From: an uncultured Christensenella sp.
GTDB lineage: Bacteria > Bacillota > Clostridia > Christensenellales > UBA3700
Reading direction: 5' to 3'
Assembly: GCA_910583735.1 (NCBI GenBank)
Contig: CAJTXS010000009.1
Span: 1 to 52,567, forward strand
DNA length: 52,567 nt
A program made the translations under genes and the position numbers. Below the pieces are notes generated by a model. It saw nothing but the letters and a program-made list of their open reading frames with translations, had not been told where the DNA came from and made no database searches. This document shows, piece after piece, positions 32,923-43,219 of this stretch (positions within the stretch are counted from its first letter, which is position 1; each line of letters begins with the position of its first letter).

Positions 32923-35058
32923 TTATTCCGCTTGCAAAGGAGCAAGTCTGAGATTGAGTATCTTGACGCCTATATTTTCAAAATCTATCTTAGCATTCTC
33001 CCCCGTAATCTCGACAATGCGTCCCTTACCGAACTTAGGATGCGTCACTATCATATTATCGACAAACGCGGAGACATTATTACTCTTAAGCGGCGATACC
33101 GGCATCTCTCTTCTGAGAGCCTTGTTGACCGTATGCGTGACAACAGGCATAACTTCCTTGCGCCTTGCGGCAATCAGACCGCTCTCCTTTACGAATCGAC
33201 TTACGGGATAGCTCTCCGTCTTGCCGAAGCGGAAACGCCTGCCTGCATTGGTAAGCCATAGACGTTCTCTCGCGCGCGTAATAGCAACGTACATAATGCG
33301 TCTCTCCTCCTCGACGTCCGCAGTCGTGGTATCGGAGCGCAACGAAGGGAATATGCCGTCCTCCAAGCCTACGATAAACACGCACTTATATTCCAAGCCC
33401 TTTACGCCGTGTACAGTAGCTATGGTTATATAGTTGCCTTCATCTACTTCGTCGAGGTCGGTAAGCAGTGACAGCGTGTGCAGATACTCGTCGAGACCTA
33501 TGTCGGGATTATCTTTAGCAAACTCCTTTACAGATGTGATGAACTGATCGATATTCTCCAGCTTATTGCGTCCGTCGGGATCGTCTATGTCGTATGCGGA
33601 ATAGAAGTCCACTCTGTCGAATACATACGTAACGTACTCGTCGAGCGGCATGCTCACATTGTCTGCAAGCTCGCATGCAAGCGAAGCGAACACGCCTATC
33701 TTCTTGGCGTAAGAAGGCGTAATATCCAGCTCGTCAAGATGCTTTAATCCCTCGAACAGCGACAAACCCGCCCTATTGCAAGCATTGATAAACGCCTCGA
33801 CGCAGGCGTCGCCTATGCCCCTCTTGGGAAAATTGATAATACGCGTAATGCCCTCGCTGTCATACGGATTGACTGCCATGCGAAGGTAGGCGATAAAATC
33901 CTTAATTTCCTTTCGCTCATAGAACTTAAATCCGCCTATCACCTTGTAAGGCATACTGTATAGAGCCATCTTGTCCTCAAATAGGCGCGTGAGCGAGTTA
34001 ATCCTCACCAATATGGCAAAATCCTTATAGCTGTAGCCCTCGTAGCGCACCATGTTGCTGATCTGCTCCAGCACGAATTCTGCTTCGGACTTATCGTCGT
34101 TCATGCTGCGATACTCCACTTTGGATCCGCCCTCGGTCTCTGTCCACAGCTTTTTACCCATGCGACCGTTGTTGTGCGCTATGACCTTGTTGGCTACATC
34201 GAGAATATTAGCGCAACTGCGATAATTGCGCTCCAACTTATATATCCTGCAATCGGGGTATGTATCCTTAAAGTTGAGAATATTGCTCACGTCTGCGCCG
34301 CGCCATCCGTATATACTCTGGTCGTCGTCGCCAACCACAAATACGTTGCCGTACTTGCGCACAAGCATCTTTACGAGCAAAAACTGTATCTTGTTGGTAT
34401 CCTGAAACTCGTCCACGTGCACATAGCGGAATCTGTCCTGATACTTCTCCAATATATCTTTGTGCATGGCAAAGAGCATAAATGTCTTGAGCAGAAGATC
34501 GTCAAAGTCGAAGGCATTGTTCTTCTTGAGTTCCTCTTCGTATATTGCGTATACCTCGCTGATCAATCTGCTGTCGGGATGGTCCTTAATACGGCTCTCA
34601 TACTGATCGGGAGGCATGGCAATGCTCTTTGCGGCGGAGATATGCCATCTTACCGTCCTCTTCTTATCGGTATTGTCGGGAAAGCGCTCTTTGAATATCC
34701 TATTGAGAATGCGGTCTGTTTCAGCCTCTCCGTATATGGAAAAATTCCTGTCATGACCGAGCTTGTCCGCATCGTTCCTGAGCACCCTTGCGCAAAAAGA
34801 GTGGAATGTCATTACCCACATTCCTTCGCAGCCTGTGACATCGGCTATCCTCTCTCTCATCTCGCCCGCCGCTTTGTTGGTAAAAGTAATCGCTAAAATA
34901 TTGTGGGGAGAAACTCCGCACTTATCTATAAGATAAGCTATCCTGTATGTAAGGACTCGCGTTTTACCCGAACCCGCGCCCGCTAAGACAAGTACAGCGC
35001 CCTGCGTATCGGTAACAGGCAACAATTGCTCCGCATTGAGCAAAGTAGTATAATCCAT
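32923..35058 (-). CDS. pcrA: ATP-dependent DNA helicase PcrA/UvrD
   Basis: 711-aa superfamily 1A 3'-to-5' helicase for repair and displacement of RecA. Q-motif LNAEQLLPV, Walker A AGAGSGKTR (about 26-34), motif II VDEFQDTN, motif III GDDDQSIYGWRGAD, motif IV YRS, motif V TVHGVKGLEY and motif VI VAITRARERL. The C-terminal tail ends in a Tudor-like segment (VTHPKFGKGRIVEITGENAKIDFENIGVKIL), as in PcrA for RNA polymerase contact. The ATG at 35058 is preferred over a start 13 codons upstream because AAGAGAG precedes it. Confidence 0.97.
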   Translation of the reverse strand: MDYTTLLNAEQLLPVTDTQGAVLVLAGAGSGKTRVLTYRIAYLIDKCGVSPHNILAITFTNKAAGEMRERIADVTGCEGMWVMTFHSFCARVLRNDADKLGHDRNFSIYGEAETDRILNRIFKERFPDNTDKKRTVRWHISAAKSIAMPPDQYESRIKDHPDSRLISEVYAIYEEELKKNNAFDFDDLLLKTFMLFAMHKDILEKYQDRFRYVHVDEFQDTNKIQFLLVKMLVRKYGNVFVVGDDDQSIYGWRGADVSNILNFKDTYPDCRIYKLERNYRSCANILDVANKVIAHNNGRMGKKLWTETEGGSKVEYRSMNDDKSEAEFVLEQISNMVRYEGYSYKDFAILVRINSLTRLFEDKMALYSMPYKVIGGFKFYERKEIKDFIAYLRMAVNPYDSEGITRIINFPKRGIGDACVEAFINACNRAGLSLFEGLKHLDELDITPSYAKKIGVFASLACELADNVSMPLDEYVTYVFDRVDFYSAYDIDDPDGRNKLENIDQFITSVKEFAKDNPDIGLDEYLHTLSLLTDLDEVDEGNYITIATVHGVKGLEYKCVFIVGLEDGIFPSLRSDTTTADVEEERRIMYVAITRARERLWLTNAGRRFRFGKTESYPVSRFVKESGLIAARRKEVMPVVTHTVNKALRREMPVSPLKSNNVSAFVDNMIVTHPKFGKGRIVEITGENAKIDFENIGVKILNLRLAPLQAE

Positions 35059-35087
35059 ATTAATCTCTCTTGATTTATTATTAATAT

Positions 35088-35116
35088 ATTTTAGCATAAA
35101 AGCTATAATTATTCAA
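35088..35116 (-). promoter_or_regulatory. Sigma-A promoter of pcrA-ligA
   Basis: Minus-strand TTGAAT (35111-35116), 17-nt spacer, TAAAAT (35088-35093), about 30 nt before the pcrA ATG. Confidence 0.6.
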
Positions 35117-35540
35117 TCTATTTACCGCTCTATTCCATGCTGTTGCGATAAATATAAAAGTTTTCTTCAAGAGTGTATATCGAACGTACTTTAAGCGATA
35201 TTGCCGGTTAATAATTCGTCTGACAGATAAACGCAGATAATGCCGAAATATCTGCTCTCAACTTGATATATATCATTAAAACATCATCATGCAAGCATAT
35301 ACTATGTCATTCTGATTTTACGTAAAATAAAAATAAGTTGCATTCGAAATAAATCTATAAAATATTATATGCTCTAACATAAATCGATACCAACAGTATA
35401 TACAATCCGGATTATCAATCAATCGGTTAAATAATTGATTTTACGTTTATTAGCTATATCAATATACTAACTAATTAAAATGAGAATCGGCGTTAATTAT
35501 CAAAGCAATAAGTACTCGCTTGGTAGTAAAATCTCAATAA
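35117..35540. other. AT-rich spacer between the cysteine desulfurase gene and pcrA
   Basis: About 420 nt with no ORF of note, no tRNA and no strong hairpin. No clear terminator for the cysteine desulfurase gene was found here. Confidence 0.5.
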
Positions 35541-36728
35541 TCAGACGTATTTATCGTCTCCGTGAAATTGCTTAAATAACGTAGTGGCGCTCCTGAGTTC
35601 GCTTGAGATTTCTTTAAGTTTATCGACTGTGTAATCGACTTCAGCAATCGTATTATACTTGCCCCAGCTGAATCTTAGCGTGGACAGCGCAGCATCCTCG
35701 GTCGCGCCTATCGCAAGCAAAACATGAGACGGCTCCGTCGTCCCCGACGAACACGCCGAGCCGCTCGACGCGCATATACCAGCCATATCGAGCCGAGCGA
35801 GCAACGCCTCGCCCTTAATATCGTTAAAAGTAAAATTGGCATTGCCGCACAGTCTTAACTCGTCGTCTTTAGGTCCGTTATAAACCACATCAGGTATCTC
35901 GGCAAGCACCCTAGTAATAAAATAATTGCGCAATGAGCGCACATGTGAGCTATCTTCTTGCATGCTGCTACAAGCAAGCTCCATTGCCTTGCCCATGCCG
36001 ACAATAGCAGGAGTATTGAGCGTGCCTGCGCGTTGCCCGCGCTCTTGTTCTCCGCCTTTCATATACGGAAGGCACTTTACGCCTCTGCGCTTATATAATA
36101 TGCCTATCCCCTTGGGTCCGTACAGCTTGTGTCCGCTCAAAGACAGCAGATCGATGTTGCATCTCTCTACGTCAATAGCCAAGCAGCCTGCTGCTTGAAC
36201 GGCGTCGGTATGAAAATATATACCGCGCTCGCGCGCAATCCGACCTATCTGATATATTGGCATAATCGAGCCTATCTCGTTGTTAGCCCACATAATGCTT
36301 ATAAGTACTGTATCGTCTCTGACAGAGCGCTCGAGCTCTGCCAAATCGATCAATCCGTCGCTATCTACTGTAAGATATGTGATATCCCAACCTTCGGATT
36401 CCAAGTCCTTACAGGTATTAAGTACGGCGGGATGCTCTATTGCGGTAGTTATGATATGCCTGCCCTTATCTTTGAGCGCGCGGGCAACGCCAGTAATCGC
36501 CCAATTATCGCTCTCCGTACCGCCCGAAGTGAAGTATATATCGCTCGCAGTGGCATTGATACAGCGAGCAATTTCGCTCCTTGCCTCGTCCGCCGCAGCC
36601 AAAGCCTTCCTACCCATTACATGCAGGGAAGACGCGTTGCCGTATATATCCGTATAATACGGCGCCATAGCGGCGTACACGCGCTTATCAAGCTGCGTAG
36701 TAGACGCATTGTCTGCATATACAAGCAT
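35541..36728 (-). CDS. Cysteine desulfurase (NifS/IscS family)
   Basis: 395-aa PLP enzyme that takes sulfur from cysteine for Fe-S clusters, thiolated tRNA or other uses. YADNAST start, SGGTESDN (68-75), the PLP lysine in S-G-H-K201-L-Y-G-P-K-G, and the active-site cysteine in SSGSAC326SSG on a NifS/IscS-like loop, followed by EPSHVL. The ATG has AAGGAGG upstream. It stands alone, without iscU, iscR, thiI or mnmA nearby, so which pathway it serves cannot be read from context. Confidence 0.94.
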   Translation of the reverse strand: MLVYADNASTTQLDKRVYAAMAPYYTDIYGNASSLHVMGRKALAAADEARSEIARCINATASDIYFTSGGTESDNWAITGVARALKDKGRHIITTAIEHPAVLNTCKDLESEGWDITYLTVDSDGLIDLAELERSVRDDTVLISIMWANNEIGSIMPIYQIGRIARERGIYFHTDAVQAAGCLAIDVERCNIDLLSLSGHKLYGPKGIGILYKRRGVKCLPYMKGGEQERGQRAGTLNTPAIVGMGKAMELACSSMQEDSSHVRSLRNYFITRVLAEIPDVVYNGPKDDELRLCGNANFTFNDIKGEALLARLDMAGICASSGSACSSGTTEPSHVLLAIGATEDAALSTLRFSWGKYNTIAEVDYTVDKLKEISSELRSATTLFKQFHGDDKYV

Positions 36729-36963
36729 AAATCTTCCTCCTTGCTTATTTAACCGCTATATAAAGCGAGCTATACGTATTGATGTATCTAACTTGATTGC
36801 TATCTTTCGATATACGGGCAATAATTTATCCGCATATACCGTAATTATTGTCAAAGCATTGCACATACTTACGCTTCAATTGCCATATACAAGCATCGTT
36901 TATCAACAAATGCTTTAGACTGCGAGCCTTAAGCGCATCGACAGACGCAATTAAAGATAGCTT

Positions 36964-36994
36964 TATATATAAACGCGCCGCTCGCGGCGGCGCG
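36964..36994 (-). terminator. Hairpin terminator after glyA
   Basis: Perfect, very GC-rich 8-bp stem CGCGCCGC / GCGGCGCG (36974-36981, 36987-36994), 5-nt loop, followed on minus by TTTATATATAAAG. It lies 24 nt after the glyA stop and closes the long operon. The T-run is short. Confidence 0.65.
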
Positions 36995-37018
36995 CTCAAA
37001 TATTGCCGCTTAATGAAA

Positions 37019-38275
37019 TCAGCAGTTGATATCGCCCTCGTAGATAGGGTACTTCTTGCAAAGAGCCGCGACCTTCTCGCTCACTCTTGCGACTGCTGCC
37101 TCGCCGTTGTCGATAATATCTACGATGCAAGCTGCGACTTCGTCCATATCCTCAGGCTGCATACCTCTGCTTGCGGTAGCGGGCGTACCCAATCTTATAC
37201 CGCTGGTTACGAAAGGCTTCTGCGTGTCGAAAGGCACGGCATTCTTATTGACGGTGATGTGAGCCTCGTCGAGCAGTTTCTCGATTTCCTTACCCGTCTT
37301 GCCCTTAGCGGTAAGGTCTACGAGCATGAGGTGATTGTCCGTTCCGCCTGAGACCAAATCCACTCCGCGATCGATAAGACCCTTAGCAAGAGCTGCCGCA
37401 TTGGCTACTACTCTGCGCTGATATTCGTTAAACTCCTCGCTCATCGCCTCCTTAAAGGAAACAGCCTTAGCCGCAATCACGTGCATGAGCGGTCCGCCCT
37501 GAATACCGGGGAATATCGCCTTGTCGATTTTCTTGGCAAGCTCCTCGTCGTTGGTAAGGATAAGTCCGCCTCTGGGACCGCGCAAAGTCTTGTGCGTGGT
37601 GGTTGTGGTGACATGCGCGTAAGGTATGGGAGTGGGATGAACACCCGCAGCTACCAAGCCCGCGATGTGCGCCATATCTACCATGAGGTAAGCGCCTACC
37701 TTGTCTGCTATCTCTCTGAAACGCTTGAAGTCGATTATCCTCGGATAAGCGCTTGCGCCCGCAAGAATCACCTTAGGCTTGCACTCGAGAGCAAGTCTCT
37801 CCACCTCGTCGTAATTGATGGTGCCGCTCTCCCTCTCTACGCCATAAGGCACGATATTGAAGTATTTACCGGATATATTAACGGGGCTGCCGTGACTGAG
37901 ATGTCCGCCGTGAGCAAGATTCATGCTCAACACGGTATCGCCCGGCTGCATAAGCGCGAAAAATACAGCGAGGTTAGCGCTCGCGCCGCTGTGAGCCTGC
38001 ACATTGGCATATCCTGCGCCGAAGAGTTCCTTTGCCCTATCGATAGCGAGCTTTTCCGCGATATCGACGTATTCGCATCCGCCGTAATATCTCTTGCCGG
38101 GGTAACCCTCCGCATATTTATTGGTGAAGAATGTGCCCATCGCAGCCATTACCGCAGGGCTGACTATATTCTCGCTCGCGATAAGCTCGAGATTACCTCT
38201 CTGTCTGCGAAGCTCCAAGTCGAACGCTTCATAGAGCTCGGGGTCGCTGTCTTTAATGAGTTTAAGATCTACCAT
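37019..38275 (-). CDS. glyA: Serine hydroxymethyltransferase
   Basis: 418-aa PLP enzyme converting serine and tetrahydrofolate to glycine and methylene-THF, the main one-carbon source. LELIASENIVSPAV near the start, YAEGYPGKRYYGGCEYVD (PLP/substrate region), VDMAHIAGLVAAG, and the PLP lysine in T-T-T-H-K229-T-L-R-G-P-R-G-G. Usual length. It lies 21 nt after aspS and is last in the run. Confidence 0.98.
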   Translation of the reverse strand: MVDLKLIKDSDPELYEAFDLELRRQRGNLELIASENIVSPAVMAAMGTFFTNKYAEGYPGKRYYGGCEYVDIAEKLAIDRAKELFGAGYANVQAHSGASANLAVFFALMQPGDTVLSMNLAHGGHLSHGSPVNISGKYFNIVPYGVERESGTINYDEVERLALECKPKVILAGASAYPRIIDFKRFREIADKVGAYLMVDMAHIAGLVAAGVHPTPIPYAHVTTTTTHKTLRGPRGGLILTNDEELAKKIDKAIFPGIQGGPLMHVIAAKAVSFKEAMSEEFNEYQRRVVANAAALAKGLIDRGVDLVSGGTDNHLMLVDLTAKGKTGKEIEKLLDEAHITVNKNAVPFDTQKPFVTSGIRLGTPATASRGMQPEDMDEVAACIVDIIDNGEAAVARVSEKVAALCKKYPIYEGDINC

Positions 38276-38296
38276 ATGTATTATAACCTCTTGTAT

Positions 38297-40078
38297 TTAT
38301 TTTTTAATATTGATATTGAGTTCCGCAAGTTGCTTGTCCTCAACTTCCGCAGGCGCTCCCGTCATGAGACACGACGCATTCTGCACCTTAGGGAATGCGA
38401 TTACATCCTTGATATTATCCGTGCCGCTGACAAGCATGACCAGTCTGTCAAGTCCGAAAGCAAGTCCGCCGTGCGGAGGCGCTCCGTACTTGAACGCGTC
38501 CACGAAGAACCCGAACCTCGCCTCGATATCCTCTTTGCTCATGCCGAGCAGTCCGAACATCTTCTCCTGCATCTTGGGGTCGTGTATCCTTATGCTGCCG
38601 CCGCCCGCTTCCTGTCCGTTAATGACAAGGTCGTACGCATTGGCTCTTGCCTGCTCGGGATGAGTATCGAGCAGGTGCAAGTCCTCGCTCTTAACGCTCG
38701 TAAAGGGATGATGAACGGCAACGTATCTGCCCTCTTCCTCACTGTACTCGAGCAAAGGGAAGTCGACTATCCATAAGAAGTCGTACTTGCTCTTGTCATA
38801 CAAGTCGTACTTATCGGCAAGATAACATCTCAATCCGCCGAGACAATCGGTAGTGAGCGATGCCTTATCGCTTGCCGCAAAGAATAATATGTCGCCTTCT
38901 TGCGCGTCCAACTGCTTCTCGATAGCGGCGATTGTTGCTTGGTCTAAGAATTTATAGAAAGACGCGGTCACGCCGTCACTCTTGTAATTGGCGAAAGCAA
39001 GCCCGCCCAGTCCGTATCCCTTGGCAAAATCCGAGCAAGCGTCTATATCCTTGCGCGTCATCACTTTGCCCAATCCCTTGGCGTTGATTGCCTTGACTGC
39101 GCCTTTATCCGCAGCCGACGTAAAGACCGCAAAACCGCAGTCCTTGACAAGCGCTGTAATGTCGTTGAGCTCGAGAGCAAACCTCGTATCGGGCTTATCG
39201 CTGCCCCATCTGGACATAGCTTTGCTGTAAGGTATGCGCCTGAATGCGGAATCGAACTTCATATCAAGGCACTTGCCGAAGATTGTCTTAATCATATCTT
39301 CAGCCAACTGCATTACGTCTTCGCTGTCCTCTACATAGCTCATCTCCAAGTCTATCTGCGTAAATTCCGGCTGCCTGTTGGCTCTCAAGTCCTCGTCGCG
39401 GAAGCACCTTGCTATCTGATAATATCTGTCGAGTCCGGAAATCATAAGCAGCTGCTTATACAACTGCGGCGACTGCGGCAAAGCGTAAAACTCGCCCGGG
39501 TGAACGCGCGAAGGCACGAGATAGTCCCTTGCGCCCTCGGGAGTAGACTTGCCGAGAAAAGGAGTCTCTATCTCCAAAAATCCGTTGTCGGACAGATAGT
39601 CCCTTGCAGCCTTAGTGATCTTGTCTCTGACAATGAGCTTGTCCTGAAGATAAGCGCGCCTCAAGTCGAGATAGCGATACTTAAGACGCAATGTCTCGGC
39701 GGCCTTTATATCCTCGCATATTACAAAAGGAGGGACCTCTGCCTCCGACAGAATGCGCAGATCGCTGACCAATATCTCCACCTCGCCCGTCGCAAGCGCC
39801 GCATTGATGTTGCCGCCTCTGCTGCGAACGGTGCCCGCGCAGCATATTACATACTCGTTGCGCAGTCCTTCCGCCTTGGCAAATACGTCTTTAGACGTCT
39901 CGCCGTCGAATGCGACCTGTACGATGCCCGTCCTGTCGCGCACATCGGCGAATATGAGATTGCCTAAATTCCTGAATTTAGCCACAAAACCCATGATTAC
40001 GACTTGCTTGCCGCAATCTCCGCCTCTAAGCGCTCCGCACATATGCGTACGCTTAAGTCCGTTCAATAATTCGCTCAT
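38297..40078 (-). CDS. aspS: Aspartyl-tRNA synthetase (bacterial type)
   Basis: 593-aa class IIb synthetase that charges tRNA-Asp. N-terminal OB anticodon domain (about 1-110), class II motif 1 region, motif 2 (FRDEDLRANRQPEFTQIDLEMS), the bacterial GAD insertion (about 290-420) and motif 3 (GLAFGLDRLVML). It begins 1 nt after hisS, a common hisS-aspS pair. Whether it also charges tRNA-Asn cannot be told here. Confidence 0.97.
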   Translation of the reverse strand: MSELLNGLKRTHMCGALRGGDCGKQVVIMGFVAKFRNLGNLIFADVRDRTGIVQVAFDGETSKDVFAKAEGLRNEYVICCAGTVRSRGGNINAALATGEVEILVSDLRILSEAEVPPFVICEDIKAAETLRLKYRYLDLRRAYLQDKLIVRDKITKAARDYLSDNGFLEIETPFLGKSTPEGARDYLVPSRVHPGEFYALPQSPQLYKQLLMISGLDRYYQIARCFRDEDLRANRQPEFTQIDLEMSYVEDSEDVMQLAEDMIKTIFGKCLDMKFDSAFRRIPYSKAMSRWGSDKPDTRFALELNDITALVKDCGFAVFTSAADKGAVKAINAKGLGKVMTRKDIDACSDFAKGYGLGGLAFANYKSDGVTASFYKFLDQATIAAIEKQLDAQEGDILFFAASDKASLTTDCLGGLRCYLADKYDLYDKSKYDFLWIVDFPLLEYSEEEGRYVAVHHPFTSVKSEDLHLLDTHPEQARANAYDLVINGQEAGGGSIRIHDPKMQEKMFGLLGMSKEDIEARFGFFVDAFKYGAPPHGGLAFGLDRLVMLVSGTDNIKDVIAFPKVQNASCLMTGAPAEVEDKQLAELNINIKK

Positions 40079-40079
40079 A

Positions 40080-41339
40080 TTATTGCTTAGCCTCCTTAAT
40101 AAACTTGACGATGTCGCCGCGCGCTATCGTAGCGCTCTCTCCCGTAGACATTGTCTTGACAGTTATATTGCCGTCTCTGAGCTCGTCCTGTCCGATTATC
40201 AATGCGTATCTCGCATTAATCTTAGATGCGTACTTGAGCTGCGCCTTGACAGACCTGCCCGATATATCTCTCTCTGCGGCGATGTTGTTGCTCCTCATCT
40301 CTTCCGTAAGGACAGCCGCCGCGGAAAGCGTCTCACCGCCCATATCCACCACGAACGCTTCGGGCGCGTAAGGCTCGCCTACAGGCGCGCCGATGCTCTC
40401 CATAGTAAGTATAAGCCTCTCTATACCCATACCGAATCCTACCGCGGGAGTGGACTTACCTCCGACATCCGCCACAAGATTGTCGTATCTTCCGCCGCCG
40501 CAGACAGTGCCTTGCGCTCCTATCGTCTCGGACACGAATTCAAAGACCGTGCGTGTGTAGTAATCCAGTCCTCTTACTATATTGGGATTGACCTTATAAT
40601 CGATGCCGATATCTTCCAGTCCCTTGCAGACCGCATCATGATGCGCCTTGCAATCGTCGCACAGATAGTCGAGTATTACGGGCGCGCCAATAGTAATCTC
40701 TTTGCATCTCTTCTCCTTGCAGTCGAGAATGCGCAAAGGATTCTTATTAAGTCTATCCTTGCAGGTATCGCACATATCAGCTATATGCGAGCTCAAATAG
40801 GCTTGCAGAGCCGCATTGTATTTCTTCCTGCACTCGGGACAACCGATAGAATTGATATTGAGCGTAAGGTTGCCTATGCCCAATCTCTTGAATACTGCCC
40901 TCGCGATAGAGATGACCTCTATGTCCGCTTGAGGCGAGGCGGAGCCGTATACCTCTATGCCGAATTGGTGGTGCTCTCTCAATCTGCCCGCCTGAGGTCT
41001 CTCGTATCTAAACACGGGAGTCATATAGTACATCTTGACAGGCTGAGGACAGGAAGCCAAACTGTTCTCGATATAAGACCTTGCCACGCCGGCAGTTCCC
41101 TCGGGCTTAAGCGTCATGCTTCTTCCGCCTTTATCCTCGAAGGTATACATCTCCTTATTGACTATATCGGTAGTATCGCCAACTCCTCTTGCAAAAAGCT
41201 CTGTATGCTCGAACGTAGGCGTGCGTATCTCGTTGATGCAATAATCCCCGGCTACTCCTCTGAGTACATTCTCGATATAATGCCACTTATACGACTGGTC
41301 GGGCGTTACGTCTTTAGTCCCTTTCGGTATGCTTATCAT
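40080..41339 (-). CDS. hisS: Histidyl-tRNA synthetase
   Basis: 419-aa class IIa synthetase charging tRNA-His. Starts with IPKGTKDVTPDQSYKWHYIE; motif 2 YMTPVFRYERPQAGRLREHHQFGIE; His-specific GLDYYTRTVFEF; motif 3 GFGMGIERLIL; and a C-terminal anticodon domain (about 325-419). The middle insertion has several cysteines (CPECRKKY...CDTC...CKEKRC...CDDC), likely zinc binding, as in other clostridial enzymes. It lies 7 nt after hslU. Confidence 0.97.
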   Translation of the reverse strand: MISIPKGTKDVTPDQSYKWHYIENVLRGVAGDYCINEIRTPTFEHTELFARGVGDTTDIVNKEMYTFEDKGGRSMTLKPEGTAGVARSYIENSLASCPQPVKMYYMTPVFRYERPQAGRLREHHQFGIEVYGSASPQADIEVISIARAVFKRLGIGNLTLNINSIGCPECRKKYNAALQAYLSSHIADMCDTCKDRLNKNPLRILDCKEKRCKEITIGAPVILDYLCDDCKAHHDAVCKGLEDIGIDYKVNPNIVRGLDYYTRTVFEFVSETIGAQGTVCGGGRYDNLVADVGGKSTPAVGFGMGIERLILTMESIGAPVGEPYAPEAFVVDMGGETLSAAAVLTEEMRSNNIAAERDISGRSVKAQLKYASKINARYALIIGQDELRDGNITVKTMSTGESATIARGDIVKFIKEAKQ

Positions 41340-41346
41340 AGGCTCC

Positions 41347-42657
41347 TCACAATATATATTTTTTCAAATTCTGCGACTTCAATGTTGCGGAAAGATGATT
41401 CTCGACATAGTTCTTATCCACCTTGACGTCGACTTTCTCCGTAAGCGAACCTGCGTTGAAAGATATGTCGTCGAGCAGCGTCTCCATGATGGTATGCAAC
41501 CTGCGCGCGCCGATATCTTCTTTATTCTCATTCTCCGCAGCGGCAATCAAAGCGACCTGCTCGATAGCTTCTTTAGTAAAGCTGAGCTCTACGTTATCCA
41601 CGCGAAGCAATTCGGTATACTGCTTGAGTATAGCATTGTCCGTCTGAGTGAGAATACTCACGAAATCATCTTTAGACAGACTGTCGAGCTTGACGAGTAT
41701 AGGGAATCTGCCCTGCAACTCGGGTATCAAATCGGATACGCTGGAGATGTGGAACGCTCCCGCCGCGATAAAGAGGATAAAGTCCGTCTTGATCGAACCG
41801 TACTTGGTATTGATAGTGCTGCCCTCTACTATGGGCAGAATGTCGCGCTGCACGCCCTCTCGGGACACATCCGCGCCGCCTGTATTGGCGCGCGAGGCTA
41901 TCTTATCTATCTCATCTATGAAGATAATGCCCTCGTTCTCGGCTCTGGCGATCGCCTCCGCGTTGACACTGTCATTGTCTATCAACTTCTCCGACTCTAC
42001 GTCCAAGAGCTGATCGTATGCCTTCTTAACGGTAATCTTGCGTCTCTTTTTGCGCTGCGGCAACATGCCGCCTAGCAGCTCTCCCATGTTGATTTCTATA
42101 CCCGAACCGGGCATGAGCTGTTGAGGCTTAGGCAACTCGGGCATATCTATCTCGATTACCATATCGTCAAGCGCTCCGCTCTTATACTCCTCATATACCT
42201 TATCGTGCAGCTGCTCCGCGCTCATATCGGGATATACGCTCTTACGAAGCGGCGTTATGTGCTTAAGAAGTATCTTGTCTACCTCGTCGCCAGCCTTACG
42301 CTCTACCTCTTTGAACTTCTCTTCCTTTACAAGTCTCACCGATACCTCGACTAAGTCTCTGATCATCGACTCGACGTCTCTGCCTACATATCCCACTTCC
42401 GTGAACTTAGTCGCTTCCACCTTAACAAAAGGCGCTTTGACGAGCTTGGCAAGGCGGCGTGCTATCTCTGTCTTACCCACGCCGGTAGGTCCTTGCATGA
42501 TTATATTCTTAGGCGTAATCTCTTCCCTGAGCTCGGGAGTGAGACGCGACCTGCGATATCTGTTGCGAAGCGCGATAGCCACCGCGCGCTTGGCGTTGCC
42601 TTGACCTATTATATATCTATCCAACTGCTCAATTATCTGCTTGGGAGTAAATTCCAT
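41347..42657 (-). CDS. hslU: ATP-dependent protease ATPase subunit HslU (ClpY)
   Basis: 436-aa AAA+ unfoldase that feeds substrates to HslV. Walker A GPTGVGKT (56-63), pore loop G-Y-V-G-R-D near 88-93, I-domain insertion (about 105-225), Walker B IIFIDEIDKIA, sensor region and the C-terminal tail ending KKYIL, whose last residues dock into HslV and activate it. Partner hslV is 1 nt upstream. In Bacillus subtilis codY follows; here hisS follows instead. Confidence 0.97.
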   Translation of the reverse strand: MEFTPKQIIEQLDRYIIGQGNAKRAVAIALRNRYRRSRLTPELREEITPKNIIMQGPTGVGKTEIARRLAKLVKAPFVKVEATKFTEVGYVGRDVESMIRDLVEVSVRLVKEEKFKEVERKAGDEVDKILLKHITPLRKSVYPDMSAEQLHDKVYEEYKSGALDDMVIEIDMPELPKPQQLMPGSGIEINMGELLGGMLPQRKKRRKITVKKAYDQLLDVESEKLIDNDSVNAEAIARAENEGIIFIDEIDKIASRANTGGADVSREGVQRDILPIVEGSTINTKYGSIKTDFILFIAAGAFHISSVSDLIPELQGRFPILVKLDSLSKDDFVSILTQTDNAILKQYTELLRVDNVELSFTKEAIEQVALIAAAENENKEDIGARRLHTIMETLLDDISFNAGSLTEKVDVKVDKNYVENHLSATLKSQNLKKYIL

Positions 42658-42658
42658 A

Positions 42659-43192
42659 TCATACCTCCTCGACGACGATATTGTCGTTAGTGAATACGCA
42701 TAACTCGCTTGCGATCTTAAGAGCCTTATACGCTATCTTATCGGCAGGCAGATCAGTCTCGGCAAGCAACGCCCTTGCAGCCGCCAGAGCATAATTGCCG
42801 CCAGAGCCGATAGCGCACGCGTCGCCGTCGGGGTCGATTACGTCGCCGCTGCCCGATACGATAAAGAGATTGTCCTTATCCGCGACTATCAGCATTGCTT
42901 CCAGCTTGCGCGGCACCTTGTCGTTGCGCCACAGTTCAGCGAGTTCTACCGCGCTGCGCATGAGATTGCCCGAATACTTTTGCAGCATTCCCTCGAACTT
43001 CTCGCTGAGCGTAAACGCGTCCGCGACCGAACCCGCAAACCCGATAACCACCTTATCGTCATATATGCGCTTGACCTTCTTTGCGTTAGACTTGAATATA
43101 ACGCTCTCGCTAAGCGTCACCTGTCCGTCGCCTGCAACGGCTATCTTTCCGTCGCGCCTTACGGCGCAGATGGTAGTGCCTCTGAATTCCAT
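42659..43192 (-). CDS. hslV: ATP-dependent protease peptidase subunit HslV (ClpQ)
   Basis: 177-aa proteasome-like peptidase. The N-terminus is MEFRGTTICAVRRDGKIAVAGDGQVT: a 5-residue propeptide before the likely catalytic Thr6, which must be freed by processing. This is the Thr-type enzyme, not the Ser-type of Bacillus subtilis ClpQ. Also GFAGSVADAFTL, KLEAMLIVAD and AIGSGGNYALAAARAL. AAGGAG precedes the ATG. It sits between trmFO and hslU, the classic topA-trmFO-hslVU order. Confidence 0.96.
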   Translation of the reverse strand: MEFRGTTICAVRRDGKIAVAGDGQVTLSESVIFKSNAKKVKRIYDDKVVIGFAGSVADAFTLSEKFEGMLQKYSGNLMRSAVELAELWRNDKVPRKLEAMLIVADKDNLFIVSGSGDVIDPDGDACAIGSGGNYALAAARALLAETDLPADKIAYKALKIASELCVFTNDNIVVEEV

Positions 43193-43219
43193 AAATTTTC
43201 TCCTTATAGACTCATATCC

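Noticed and set aside
37481..38776. 431-codon open frame on plus opposite glyA and aspS
   Set aside because: Spans two well-identified genes on the other strand, has no ribosome binding site and no family resemblance.
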